The notes under the pieces were generated by a model, which saw only the letters and a list, made by a program, of their open reading frames with translations, was not told where the DNA came from and made no database searches. This document shows, piece by piece, positions 55,674 through 64,000 of a stretch of DNA of 64,000 bases. Both the position numbers and the translations under genes were made by a program. The stretch is from assembly GCA_041397365.1 (NCBI GenBank), contig JAWKWT010000006.1, positions 124,001 to 188,000 of the forward strand. The letters run 5' to 3'. The DNA is from P52-10 sp041397365 (GTDB lineage Bacteria > Pseudomonadota > Alphaproteobacteria > Rhizobiales > Xanthobacteraceae). How positions within the stretch are numbered: the stretch's first letter is position 1; each line of letters begins with the position of its first letter.

Positions 55674-56996
55674 TCAGGCGGTCAGCTTTGCCACGACAGC
55701 CGCCGGGGTCAAAAGCTCGCGCGAGCCGTCGCTGCGGCGTTTCAGCTCGACCTTGCCTTCGGCGAGGCTGCGCGGGCCGACCATCACCTGCCACGGCACG
55801 CCGATCAGGTCGGCGGTGGCGAATTTCGCACCCGGCCGGTTGTCGGTGTCGTCGTAAAGCACGTCGATGCCCTTGGCCGACAGTTCGCGGTACAGGCTTT
55901 CGCAGGCCGGATCGGTGTCGCTGCCGCCCTGCTTGAGATTGAGGATCGCAACCCCGAACGGCGCGACCGCCTCCGGCCATTTGATGCCGGCCTCGTCATG
56001 GAACGCCTCGATCAGCGCGCCGATCAGCCGGGTCGGGCCGATGCCATACGAGCCCATATGCACCGGCTGCTGCGTGCCGTCCGGCCCGGTCACGAGCGCG
56101 CGCATCGGCTCGGAATATTTCGTACCGAAATAGAAAATGTGGCCGACCTCGATGCCGCGCGCCGACATTTTCGAGGCTTGCGGCAGCGCCTCGAATTTCG
56201 CCGCATCGTGCATCTCGGACGTCGCGGCGTAGAGCGAGGTCCACTTGTTGACGATGGATTGCAGGCCGGCGACGTCGTCGAAATTCACATTCGCATCCGG
56301 CACATCGTAGGTGAGATAATCCGAATGGCAGAACACCTCGCTCTCGCCGGTCGAGGCGAGGATGATGAATTCGTGACTGAGATCGCCGCCGATCGGTCCG
56401 GTGTCGGCGACCATCGGAATCGACTTCAGCCCCATTCGCGCGAAGGTGCGCAAATATGCGACGAACATGCGGTTATAGGCGTGGCGCGCGGCGGCCGCGT
56501 CGATGTCGAACGAATAGGCATCCTTCATCAGGAATTCGCGGCCACGCATCAGGCCGAAGCGCGGACGCACCTCGTCGCGGAATTTCCATTGGATGTGGTA
56601 TAGATTCAGCGGCAGGTCCTTGTAGGAGCGCACATAGGAACGGAAGATGTCGGTAATCATCTCCTCGTTGGTCGGCCCATAGAGCATCTCGCGCTCGTGC
56701 CGGTCCTTGATGCGCAGCATCTCCTTGCCGTAATCGTCATAGCGCCCGCTCTCGCGCCAGAGTTCGGCGGACTGGATCGTCGGCATCAACAGTTCGTTCG
56801 CGCCGGCGCGGTTCTGCTCCTCGCGAACGATCTGCGTGATCTTGTTGAGGACGCGCAGGCCCAGCGGCAGCAGCGCGTAGATGCCCGCCGCCTCCTGCCG
56901 CATCATGCCCGCCCGCAGCATCAGCCGGTGCGAGGCAATCTCCGCCTCCTTGGGGGTTTCTTTCAGGATCGGCAGGAAAAAACGCGACAGTCTCAT
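55674..56996 (-). CDS. proS: Prolyl-tRNA synthetase (short alphaproteobacterial form)
   Basis: A 440-residue class II synthetase. MLRAGMMRQEAAGIYALLPLG is the N-terminal signature. Motif 2 is KFRDEVRPRFGLMRGREFLMKD; motif 3 includes GSYGIGPTRLIGAL. The C-terminal anticodon-binding domain (about 345-440) begins PFGVAILNL. The long editing (INS) domain of E. coli ProRS is absent or reduced, as is usual for this group. It ends 63 bases before lolC. The upstream neighbour is the divergent DUF2946 gene. Confidence 0.96.
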   Translation of the reverse strand: MRLSRFFLPILKETPKEAEIASHRLMLRAGMMRQEAAGIYALLPLGLRVLNKITQIVREEQNRAGANELLMPTIQSAELWRESGRYDDYGKEMLRIKDRHEREMLYGPTNEEMITDIFRSYVRSYKDLPLNLYHIQWKFRDEVRPRFGLMRGREFLMKDAYSFDIDAAAARHAYNRMFVAYLRTFARMGLKSIPMVADTGPIGGDLSHEFIILASTGESEVFCHSDYLTYDVPDANVNFDDVAGLQSIVNKWTSLYAATSEMHDAAKFEALPQASKMSARGIEVGHIFYFGTKYSEPMRALVTGPDGTQQPVHMGSYGIGPTRLIGALIEAFHDEAGIKWPEAVAPFGVAILNLKQGGSDTDPACESLYRELSAKGIDVLYDDTDNRPGAKFATADLIGVPWQVMVGPRSLAEGKVELKRRSDGSRELLTPAAVVAKLTA

Positions 56997-57159
56997 CGGA
57001 GGCTCGACGAATCACACATGGTTGGAGATGCGGCAGAGAAAGCCGGATACCCCGCCAAAACACAAGGGACCGCGGCCCACGAAATAGCGCGGGTTTCGCC
57101 CGACCAGCAGCTTTTCGGCCCCGTCCGCGCGTGTTAGAGGCGGAACTGGGAGCCATTCG

Positions 57160-57549
57160 GTGTATCTGACGGCACGTCACAGACGGATCGGGCGCTGGTC
57201 GGCATTGCTGGCCGTGTATGCATTCGTCCTGAACGCGCTGCTCGCCAGCGCGCTGCTGGCGGCGACCTCGGCGTCGAAATCGCTGTCCGGCTTCGAGCTG
57301 TGTACGGCCGGGGCCGCCGGGTCCGGCCCCTCCGCCGATCATGACGACCGCGCTGTCAAACGCGCGGCGATCCATTGCCAGCTCTGCCTGCAACACGCGG
57401 CGGAACCGGCCCTGCCCCCTCCGTCGCAAGCATTGCTTCCGATACGGGTCGTATTCACGACGATCGCGCCGCCCGCACAGCCTGATCTGCCCTGCGCGCA
57501 GCGGCCGGCATCCGATCACCTCGCGCGCGGACCTCCATCCCTGAGCTGA
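57160..57549 (+). CDS. DUF2946 family protein
   Basis: A 129-residue protein starting at a GTG. A basic N-terminus (RHRRIGRW) precedes one hydrophobic helix (about residues 14-36, SALLAVYAFVLNALLASALL), likely a signal anchor. A CQLCLQH motif lies near residue 74, and the rest is Pro/Ala-rich. This layout, helix then a CxxC motif, is typical of DUF2946 proteins, which often neighbour copper- or metal-related TonB receptors and transporters. The function is not established. The TonB receptor starts 55 bases downstream on the same strand. Confidence 0.75.
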   Translation: MYLTARHRRIGRWSALLAVYAFVLNALLASALLAATSASKSLSGFELCTAGAAGSGPSADHDDRAVKRAAIHCQLCLQHAAEPALPPPSQALLPIRVVFTTIAPPAQPDLPCAQRPASDHLARGPPSLS

Positions 57550-57604
57550 CGACGGCGTTTCAGCGCCGGTAACGCGATCAGTCTCAATTCAGATGGAGTT
57601 TTCC

Positions 57605-59791
57605 ATGTCTCCCGTTCATGCGCGGGCGCGCTGGCTCGGCCTTGCCTCAGCCGCGCTTATCCTCGTGCCGTCTTCGTCATTTTCGCAACCTGTCTCCAAC
57701 CTTCCGCCGGTGATCGTCACGCCGGAGCGCACGGCACCGCCGCGAAACCTTCAACGCGCCAAACGCGGAACATCCGCACGGACGGCCCGTCCGGTGGCGG
57801 CGGCTCCGGCAGCACCAGCCGCGCCATCCCTCCCCGGCGCGCTGACGGTGATGACGGCGCAGCAGGCGCTGGCCGAGATCCAACGCACGCCGGGCGGCGT
57901 CGCCATCGTCCGCGCTGAGGATTACAGGAACTCCACCCCCGCCGTGACGATCAAGGACGCGCTCGACTATGTTCCGGGCGTCTTCGCGCAGCCGAAATGG
58001 GGCGAGGACACGCGGCTGTCCATTCGCGGCTCCGGCCTGTCGCGCAATTTTCACCTGCGCGGGGTTCAGCTTTTCCTCGACGGCGTGCCGATCAACACTG
58101 CTGACGGCTATGGCGATTTCCAGGAGATCGATCCAAGCGCCTATCGCTATATCGAGGTCTACAAGGGCGCTAACGCGCTGCGCTACGGCGCGGTCTCGTC
58201 CGGCGGCGCGATCAACTTCGTCACGCCGTCCGGCCGCAACGCGCCGTTCGCCTCCTACAGCTTCGACCTCGGCTCGTTCGGCTTCGGCCGCATGCAGGCG
58301 GCCAACGCCGGCGCGAACGGCGCGTGGGACGGATTCGTCACCGCGTCCGCGCAGACGGCTGACGGGTTTCGCGACCACAGCGACGGCCGTTCGTTCCGGG
58401 CAAGCGGCAATGTTGGCTACCAGATCACGCCCGATCTGGAGACGCGCTTCTATCTCAACGCCAACAGCGTCCGCCAGCGCATTCCCGGATCGGTGACGAA
58501 AGCCTCCGCGCTGACTTCACCCGAAACCGCTGCCGCTGCCAACGTCGCCAATGACTGGCAGCGCAACATCGACACTGTGCGCCTCGCCAACAAGACGACG
58601 GCCCGCTTCGAGAACACAACGGTCGAGGTCGGCGCATTCGCGGTCGACCGCCATCTGATGCATCCGATCTTTCAGTGGCTCGATTACCGGTATGACGATT
58701 ACGGCCTGTTCGGCCGCGTCGTCGACGACCGGCAGATCGGCGGTTTCCGCAATCGCTTCATCGCCGGCGTCAACCTCCACAATGGGCGCATCGACAACCG
58801 GCAATTCGCAAACGGCCCCAATGCGGTGAAAGGCGCGCTGCTGTCGTCCTCGATCGACCGCAGCACGAACACCGTCGCCTATGTCGAGGACTCGCTGTTC
58901 GTCATGCCGAATGTCGCCATCGTCGGCGGCACGCAGTTCATTCATGCAACGCGCAGCCGCACGGATCGCTTCCTGAGCGACGGCGACAATTCGGGCGCGA
59001 CCGAATTCAATCTGTGGAATCCGCGCGCCGGCCTCCTCTGGGATATCGATCCGACCTGGCAGGCGTTCGCCAATGTCTCGCGCAGTTCGGAAATTCCGAG
59101 TTTCGGCGAAAGCTCAAGTTTTCCGGCACCCGTGATTCCGTTCACCGCGATCCGGCCGCAGCGGTCGACCACTTATGAAATCGGCACGCGCGGGCGCAGG
59201 ACTGACCTGTTCTGGGAACTCACCGGCTATCGCGCCGAAATCAGGGACGAATTCCTGTGCCTGTATTCGGCGTTCGGCAATTGCAACGTCACCAATGCCG
59301 GCCGCACCGTCCATCAGGGCGTCGAAGCCGCGTTGGGTGCGGCGGTGCTGAAGAACCTGTTCGTGCAGGGCGCGCAGGCGGACCGGCTGTGGCTGCAATT
59401 CGCCTACACGCTGAACGACTTCCGCTTCGACCGCGACGCCACTTTCGGCGACAATCTGCTGCCCGGCGCGCCGCGCCACGTTGTGCGCGCGGAATTGCTC
59501 TACAAGCATCCGGCCGGGTTCTATCTCGGCCCGAATATCGAATGGGTGCCTGAGAGCTACTTCGTCGACAGCGCCAACGCGCTGAAGACCGAGCCCTATG
59601 CGATCTGGGGCCTCAAGGCGGGTTACGACGATGGCTCCCGGTTCTCCGCCTATGTCGAGGGCCGCAATCTCGGCAACCGGCAATACATCGCCAGCGCCAG
59701 CATCATCGACCGCGCCACCTCCACAATGCCGCTGTTCGAGCCGGGAGCGGGCCGCGCGATTTATGGCGGCATGCGCATTCGATTCGAGTGA
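57605..59791 (+). CDS. TonB-dependent outer-membrane receptor
   Basis: A 728-residue active-transport barrel. It has a signal peptide (residues 1-28, to SSSFSQP) and a TonB box-like LPPVIVTPER just after it. A plug domain lies at about 95-240 (VTIKDALDYVPGVFAQPKWGEDT, LSIRGSGLSRNFHLRGVQLFLDG, YIEVYKGANALRYGAVSSGGAINFV). A 22-strand barrel follows, ending GGMRIRFE. A Cys pair (CLYSAFGNC) lies in a predicted outer loop. I chose the ATG at 57605 because GGAG sits six bases before it; an ATG at 57593 is the alternative. The ligand is unknown; coupling to DUF2946 makes a metal or metallophore plausible. Confidence 0.92.
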   Translation: MSPVHARARWLGLASAALILVPSSSFSQPVSNLPPVIVTPERTAPPRNLQRAKRGTSARTARPVAAAPAAPAAPSLPGALTVMTAQQALAEIQRTPGGVAIVRAEDYRNSTPAVTIKDALDYVPGVFAQPKWGEDTRLSIRGSGLSRNFHLRGVQLFLDGVPINTADGYGDFQEIDPSAYRYIEVYKGANALRYGAVSSGGAINFVTPSGRNAPFASYSFDLGSFGFGRMQAANAGANGAWDGFVTASAQTADGFRDHSDGRSFRASGNVGYQITPDLETRFYLNANSVRQRIPGSVTKASALTSPETAAAANVANDWQRNIDTVRLANKTTARFENTTVEVGAFAVDRHLMHPIFQWLDYRYDDYGLFGRVVDDRQIGGFRNRFIAGVNLHNGRIDNRQFANGPNAVKGALLSSSIDRSTNTVAYVEDSLFVMPNVAIVGGTQFIHATRSRTDRFLSDGDNSGATEFNLWNPRAGLLWDIDPTWQAFANVSRSSEIPSFGESSSFPAPVIPFTAIRPQRSTTYEIGTRGRRTDLFWELTGYRAEIRDEFLCLYSAFGNCNVTNAGRTVHQGVEAALGAAVLKNLFVQGAQADRLWLQFAYTLNDFRFDRDATFGDNLLPGAPRHVVRAELLYKHPAGFYLGPNIEWVPESYFVDSANALKTEPYAIWGLKAGYDDGSRFSAYVEGRNLGNRQYIASASIIDRATSTMPLFEPGAGRAIYGGMRIRFE

Positions 59792-60078
59792 TCGGGTCGC
59801 CGCGCGAGATCGAGGGCCGCAGCCGGCAGGCTGCGGCATCTCGCCACAGAGAAGCCATGCGATTCTGCGGGTCCGGTGAAACCCCTACAACCATCACGCA
59901 ATTTTCGATTTGTGCAGTGCCGCAAATTTAGCCGAATGTTGCTGAAAAAGGTGACACTCAAGAACTTTTCGGATATGAACAAATCTTCAGTTCGGTGCGG
60001 CTCGCTCGTCCCGGCTGGTGGTCCAAGTCTCGGGAGGAGCCCTGACGCCTTCAACCAGCGTCAACCCTGGCAAACAGC

Positions 60079-60100
60079 AAAAAACCCCAATTGAACGGGG
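60079..60100 (-). terminator. Rho-independent terminator for the minus-strand DUF1467 end
   Basis: On the minus strand, CCCC (60097-60100) pairs with GGGG (60085-60088), with partial extra pairing in the loop, and is followed by six T residues (60084-60079). It lies 180 bases after the DUF1467 stop. The stem is short, so confidence is moderate. Confidence 0.65.
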
Positions 60101-60135
60101 CTAGCCAACAGGGGAAAATCGGGTCTTCGAAATCC

Positions 60136-60163
60136 AGCAGGGCATTGCGCCCTGCTTTTTTTT
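60136..60163 (+). terminator. Strong Rho-independent terminator on the plus strand
   Basis: AGCAGGGC (60136-60143) and GCCCTGCT (60149-60156) form a perfect eight-base-pair stem with a five-base loop, followed by seven more T residues. It ends transcripts running in the direction of the TonB receptor gene, 345 bases after that gene's stop. Confidence 0.9.
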
Positions 60164-60281
60164 GCCCCGAATTTGCCCGAAGAAGGACATGGCGAAGCAG
60201 GACACGGCAATGCACGCGGTGGCCATCCGCCCCGGTATCGGTTTTGCAAATAATGGAAGCGGTACGCTTATCCGGCTCGAC

Positions 60282-60548
60282 TTAAGCAAAGCCGAGAAAG
60301 CGCGAGAGGCGGTCGAGTTCTAGCCAGCCGGCGCGATAGGCGGCGAACGCCGCGCCGAAGATCGCCAGCGAAATCAGCGTCGTCCAGATCAGCTTCCGTC
60401 CCATGCCGTGAACGACGGGCGCACCGGGATCGGTTCCCGCAGCCCCCTCGCCGTCTTCATGCTGGCTGCGAATGCCGAACGGCAGCACCGCGAACAGCAC
60501 CACCCACCACAGCACGAAATAGATCGCCAGCCCTGCCGAGATCGTCAT
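60282..60548 (-). CDS. DUF1467 family small membrane protein
   Basis: An 88-residue protein with two transmembrane helices (about residues 4-24, GLAIYFVLWWVVLFAVLPFG, and 52-72) separated by an acidic Glu/Asp/Gly-rich loop. WWVVLFAVLPFG and the Arg-Ser pair after it are the DUF1467 signature. The family is restricted largely to alphaproteobacteria and has no known function. Its start overlaps the mce stop by four bases, so it is translationally coupled to it. Confidence 0.88.
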   Translation of the reverse strand: MTISAGLAIYFVLWWVVLFAVLPFGIRSQHEDGEGAAGTDPGAPVVHGMGRKLIWTTLISLAIFGAAFAAYRAGWLELDRLSRFLGFA

Positions 60549-60949
60549 CGGACCTGCTCGATCTCGACCAATGCGCCGGAGAAATCCTTCGGATGGAAGA
60601 ACAGCACCGGCTTGCCATGCGCGCCGGTCTTCGGCTCGCCATCGCCAAGCACGCGTGCGCCGGCGGCCTTCAACTGCTCGCGGGCGGCCAGAATGTCCTC
60701 GACCTCGTAGCAGACATGATGGATGCCGCCGTCCGGATTCTTGTCGAAGAATTTGGCGATCGGGGACGCCTCGCCGAGCGGCTCGATGAACTCGATCTTG
60801 GTGTTCGGCAGATTCACGAACACGGTGATGACCCCGTGCTCCGGCAGCGGCACGGCCTGCGAGATATCGGCGCCGCAGGCGCGGTAGATCTCCGCCGCCT
60901 TCAGCGCATTCGGCACGGCGATCGCGACGTGATTCAGGCGACCGATCAT
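60545..60949 (-). CDS. mce: Methylmalonyl-CoA epimerase
   Basis: A 134-residue VOC-fold enzyme interconverting (R)- and (S)-methylmalonyl-CoA in propionyl-CoA use. GRLNHVAIAVPNALKAAEIYR opens the first module with a metal-ligand His; IEFIEPLGEASPIAKF supplies a catalytic Glu; GGIHHVCYEVEDI gives the second His; VLFFHPKDFSGALVEIEQ ends the fold. It lies 16 bases after rnj and overlaps DUF1467. Confidence 0.93.
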   Translation of the reverse strand: MIGRLNHVAIAVPNALKAAEIYRACGADISQAVPLPEHGVITVFVNLPNTKIEFIEPLGEASPIAKFFDKNPDGGIHHVCYEVEDILAAREQLKAAGARVLGDGEPKTGAHGKPVLFFHPKDFSGALVEIEQVR

Positions 60950-60965
60950 TTGCTATCTCCCATCT

Positions 60966-62634
60966 TCAGACCGTCAGGACATGCACCTGACAGACCGGCT
61001 TCTTGCCCCACGCCAGATTGACCTCGGCCCGCACCGCGCGGCGGACGCTTTCCGCCAGCGCCGATGGATCGCGCCGCTTCGGCCGCGGCAGGTTTTCGAC
61101 GGTGGACAGCACCACATCATAAACGCGATCGTCGATGGTCTTTCCGTCCGCATCCTTCTCGGGCACGCCGAACAGATCGACCTGCGGATCGTCGGCGAGT
61201 TCGCCCTTGTCGGTGATCGCAAGCGCCACGAACACGATGCCCGCGAACGACATGCGGCGGCGCTCGACCACCGCCCTCGCCTTTTCCGGCTCCAGCAGGA
61301 AGCCGTCCTTGTAAAGCCGGCCATGCGGCACCTGATCGATGACGCCCGGATCGCCCGGCCCGAGCTTCACCAGATCGCCGTTGCGGCACATGATGACTTT
61401 CGGCACGCCGGCGGTGCGCGCCAGCGCCGCATGCTCATGCAGATGCAGCGGCTCGCCATGCGCCGGAATCAAAATCTGCGGCCGGATCCAGGCGATCATG
61501 TCGCGCAGTTCGTCGCGTCGCGGATGGCCGGACACATGCACGAGATGGGTGCGGTCGGTAATGACTTCGATGCCCTGCGACACCAGCCCGTTGATGATGT
61601 TGCCGACCGCCTTCTCGTTTCCCGGAATGGTGCGGGACGAAAAAATCACGCGGTCGCCCTTGTTCAGCGTCACCAGCGGATGGTCGTCATTGGCGATGCG
61701 CGCCAGCGCCGCGCGCGGCTCGCCCTGGCTGCCGGTGCAGAGCGCCAGCACCTTGTCGGGCGGAAAGTGCCCGTACATCCGCGCGTCGCGAAATTCCTGC
61801 ACGCCGTCGAGATAGCCGGTCTCGCGCGCCACCTGAACGACACGCTCCATCGCCCGGCCGATCACCACCACCTCGCGGTCGGCGGCGCGCGGCGTCGGCC
61901 ACGGCCTTCAGCCGCGCGACATTGGAGGCAAAGGTCGTCACCGCAACACGGCCGCGCGACGATTTGACGATGTCGGCAAGGGCTGCGGCGACTTCCGTCT
62001 CCGACGGCGAGCGCCCCTCGCGCACTGCGTTGGTCGAATCGCCGACGAGCGCCAGCACGCCCTCCTCGCCGATCTCGCGCAGGCGCGCCTCGTCGGTCGG
62101 CTGGCCGATCACCGGCGTCGGATCGATCTTCCAGTCGCCAGTATGCAGCACCGTGCCGGCCGAAGTGCGGATCGCCAGCGCGTTCGATTCCGGAATCGAA
62201 TGCGCGACCGAGACGAACTCGACATTGAACGGGCCGATGTCGATCCGCGCGCCGAGCGGCACCACCGTCACCGGAATTTTCGGCGCGCCCGGCTCGCTCT
62301 CGCATTTCGCCATCAGCAAGGCGGCCGAGAATGGCGTCGCATAGATCGGACATTTCAGCTTCGGCCACAGATCGATGATCGCGCCGAAATGATCCTCATG
62401 CGCGTGCGTCAGCACCAGCCCGACGAGGTTCTTGCGCTCCTTCTCCAGGAAGGCGATGTCGGGCAGGATGAGATCGATGCCCGGCAGATGCTCCTCGTCG
62501 CCGAACGAGACGCCGAGATCGATCGCGAGCCAGCTTCGTTGGTGGCGATTGCCGAGCCCGTATAGCGACAGGTTCATGCCGATTTCGCCGATGCCGCCGA
62601 GCGGCGCGAAGGTGAGTTCATCCGGTCTCGACAT
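60966..62634 (-). CDS. rnj: Ribonuclease J, interrupted by one frameshift
   Basis: A metallo-beta-lactamase/beta-CASP ribonuclease of about 555 residues that matures and degrades RNA from the 5' end. LTFAPLGGIGEIGMN opens the protein; the zinc site is VLTHAHEDHFGAI; HTGDWKIDPTP, GDSTNA and VTTFASNVARL follow. After KAVADAAR the frame shifts (a net +1, near 61881-61892 in a GC repeat) and resumes as VVVIGRAMERVV, LCTGSQGEP, SRTIPGNEKAV and VHVSGHPRRDEL with the C-terminal domain. The start at 62634 overlaps the birA stop. A sequencing error in the GCGC repeat is likely. Confidence 0.93.
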
Positions 62635-63416
62635 CAGACCGCTCCGGCCGCGCTGGTGGCGGCGTCGCCGAAGAACACCTCGCCCGAAGCGATCGGCACG
62701 CGGCGGCCTTCGTCGGTGATGACAATCATGTGTCCGGTCTCGTCGATCGTCTCGAAGATGCCGCTCACGGTTCGCGTGCCAGCCTGGATAGTGACAGGTC
62801 CACCGATCCCAGCGGCATGCACCAGCCAGCGCTGACGCAGAACCGGCATCCCCCGCCCGTTGTCCCACAGCATTCGCATCTCGGACCAGTATTCCGCCAG
62901 CGCCTCGAACAGCTCTTCCGCCGACACGGCACAGCCGGCGTCATGCAGCGAGGCGGCAGCGTAAGGCAGTCCCTGCGGCGCCGCCACCACATTCACGCCG
63001 ATGCCGACGACGACCGCGAGGCGTCCGTCGGCCACGGATTCTGCCTCCAGCGACATGCCGGACAGTTTGGCTCCCTCCAGCAATGCATCATTCGGCCATT
63101 TGAGTTTCGCGGAAACGCCGAACTGCCGAAGAGCGGTCGCCAGCGCGACGCCTGCGGCGAAACCGAGCGTCGCAGCCTGCGCCGGCGCGATGTCGATGAC
63201 CTCGCCGACACTCGCCGCCAGATTTCCCTTGGGCGATACCCACACCCGATTGCGCCGGCCGCGGCCCGCGACCTGATGGTCGGTGACGAACCAGACCGGA
63301 TTGCTTCCGCCCGCCTTCAGATGCGCCATCGCCTCCACATTGGTGGAGCCCGCTGTTTCAAGCGACATCACTGCATAACCCGCGGACCGCGCCTGCGGGC
63401 CGAGCGCGAACGCCAT
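62634..63416 (-). CDS. birA: Biotin--[acetyl-CoA-carboxylase] ligase
   Basis: A 260-residue biotin protein ligase that activates biotin to biotinyl-AMP and attaches it to carboxylase subunits. The ATP/biotin loop GRGRRNRVWVSPKGNLAAS (spanning residues 51-69), the catalytic KWPNDALLEGAKLSGMSLE and GIGVNV are all present, with a small C-terminal SH3-like domain (TVSGIFETIDETGHMIV). It lacks the N-terminal DNA-binding domain of E. coli BirA, so it is a ligase only. It is coupled to nuoN and rnj by one- and four-base overlaps. Confidence 0.95.
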   Translation of the reverse strand: MAFALGPQARSAGYAVMSLETAGSTNVEAMAHLKAGGSNPVWFVTDHQVAGRGRRNRVWVSPKGNLAASVGEVIDIAPAQAATLGFAAGVALATALRQFGVSAKLKWPNDALLEGAKLSGMSLEAESVADGRLAVVVGIGVNVVAAPQGLPYAAASLHDAGCAVSAEELFEALAEYWSEMRMLWDNGRGMPVLRQRWLVHAAGIGGPVTIQAGTRTVSGIFETIDETGHMIVITDEGRRVPIASGEVFFGDAATSAAGAV

Positions 63417-64000
63417 CAGAACAGCGACTTCGCGGCCGCCGCCGCAGCCGAGACCAAGGGGGCCGGATAGAAGGCGAACAGGATGTTGAACAGGCCGGAA
63501 ACCGCAAGCACCGTTCGCAACTCGGCGCGCATCGGCTGCATCGCGCCGTCCGGCTCGTCGAAATTCATGACCTTGACGATGTAGAGATAGTAATACGCGC
63601 GGACGACGCTTGCGAGAACGCCGAGCACGGCGAGCGTGAACAGCCCCGCATTGATCGCCGCCATAAACACGTAGAACTTCGCGAAGAAGCCGGCGAGCGG
63701 CGGAATGCCGGCGAGCGAGAACAGCAGCATCGCCATGAAGAACGCCATCAGCGGATTGGTGCGGGCGAGGCCGGCGAAATCGCTGATGGTCTCGACCGCC
63801 TCCCCGTCACGCTTCAGCGCGATGATGACCGCGAAGGTGCCGAGCGTCATCATCACATAGATCGCAATATAGACGAGCACGCCCTGCGCGCCCTCCTGCG
63901 TTCCGGACGCGAGACCGACCAGGGCGAAGCCCATATGGCCGATCGACGAATAGGCCATCAGCCGCTTGATGTTGGTCTGGCCGATCGCTGCGAACGAGCC
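63416..64000 (-). CDS. nuoN: NADH-quinone oxidoreductase subunit N, 3' part only
   Basis: The window edge cuts this gene; about 195 C-terminal codons are present. It is a proton-pumping antiporter-like subunit of complex I. At the edge the minus strand reads GSFAAIGQTNIKRLMAYSSIGHMGF, matching the conserved helix with Lys and His of the proton channel; then YVMMTLGTFAVI, LARTNPLMAFFMAMLLFSLAGIPPLAGFFAKFYVF (conserved Pro-rich break) and further helices. The stop at 63416 meets the birA start. The rest of the nuo operon presumably lies beyond 64000. Confidence 0.94.
   Translation of the reverse strand, partial: GSFAAIGQTNIKRLMAYSSIGHMGFALVGLASGTQEGAQGVLVYIAIYVMMTLGTFAVIIALKRDGEAVETISDFAGLARTNPLMAFFMAMLLFSLAGIPPLAGFFAKFYVFMAAINAGLFTLAVLGVLASVVRAYYYLYIVKVMNFDEPDGAMQPMRAELRTVLAVSGLFNILFAFYPAPLVSAAAAAAKSLF

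Larger units (their letters stand above)
59792..60281. other. 490-base convergent gap with hairpins, no gene recognised
   Basis: No protein-coding gene is supported here, nor any tRNA, tmRNA, RNase P or SRP RNA signature. There is an eight-base-pair hairpin (CCGCAGCC at 59818-59825 with GGCTGCGG at 59830-59837) just after the receptor stop. A less GC-rich stretch (59880-60000) follows, then two terminators of opposite orientation (see separate entries). The interval 59880-60163 could be a long 3' untranslated region or a small RNA ending at the plus-strand terminator. Confidence 0.55.

Noticed and set aside
56997..57159. Cobalamin riboswitch or metal-regulator box before the DUF2946-TonB cassette
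   Set aside because: No B12-box-like segment or clear palindromic Fur/Zur-type site was visible in the 163 bases upstream.
59792..60281. tRNA, tmRNA or other known structural RNA in the receptor-DUF1467 gap
   Set aside because: No T-loop sequence, CCA end, RNase P core or SRP motif could be found; only generic hairpins and terminators.

Overview
The window is a GC-rich alphaproteobacterial chromosome segment. Gene content and order point to the order Rhizobiales, most likely the Bradyrhizobium/Rhodopseudomonas/Nitrobacter family. The clues are pdhA-pdhB-pdhC-lpd downstream of eno and ftsB, trpD-trpC-moaC-moeA-lexA, the rpsB-to-lpxB envelope run, and nuoN-birA-rnj-mce. Palindromic intergenic repeats of a bradyrhizobial type and LexA boxes of the form GAAC-N7-GAAC fit the same placement. 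No rRNA, tRNA, CRISPR, IS element or phage was seen.

Layout. 0-2.6 kb: an internally deleted ilvD remnant, a small GlsB/YmgE membrane protein and a MASE1-GGDEF diguanylate cyclase. 2.6-11.5 kb (minus): lpd, an OmpA-family gene, pdhC, pdhB, pdhA, ftsB, an FMN reductase with tandem palindromic operators, and eno. 11.6-19.8 kb: queF, then two tandem MFS transporters, kdsA, a VOC protein, a NIPSNAP protein, pyrG, secG and tpiA. 20-26.7 kb (plus): a PpiD-like foldase, trpD, trpC, moaC, moeA, lexA. 26.7-34.1 kb: comEC and glnS (minus), gltX and gltA (plus). 34.2-49.2 kb (minus): rpsB, tsf, pyrH, frr, uppS, cdsA, dxr, rseP, bamA, lpxD, fabZ, lpxA, lpxI, lpxB, a run coupling translation, isoprenoid and phospholipid synthesis, outer-membrane assembly and lipid A synthesis. 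49.4-57 kb (minus): dnaE, a 770-base gap with an SOS box and a candidate small membrane protein, lolD, lolC, proS. 57.1-59.8 kb (plus): a DUF2946 plus TonB-receptor cassette. 60.3-64 kb (minus): a DUF1467 protein, mce, rnj, birA and the 3' part of nuoN.

Sequence quality matters for interpretation. Several genes normally essential or central (queF, trpD, gltX, gltA, lpxB, bamA, rpsB, dnaE, rnj) are broken by 1-5 base indels, often compensating and in short homopolymers, while the protein sequence stays conserved on both sides. They concentrate at about 33.5-35.3 kb and 48.6-53.1 kb. I read them as assembly or sequencing errors rather than gene decay, and give the inferred whole-gene spans. The ilvD remnant is different: its breaks are large, in-frame deletions.

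The most interesting non-core signals are: (1) the SOS box with a strong ribosome-binding site before a tiny one-helix membrane peptide upstream of dnaE; (2) two ATGCA-N2-TGCAT palindromes exactly 20 bp apart before the FMN reductase; (3) the in-frame mini-IlvD; (4) an A+T-rich 3' end of rseP just upstream of bamA; (5) palindromic repeats whose arms touch the stop codons of gltX and bamA.
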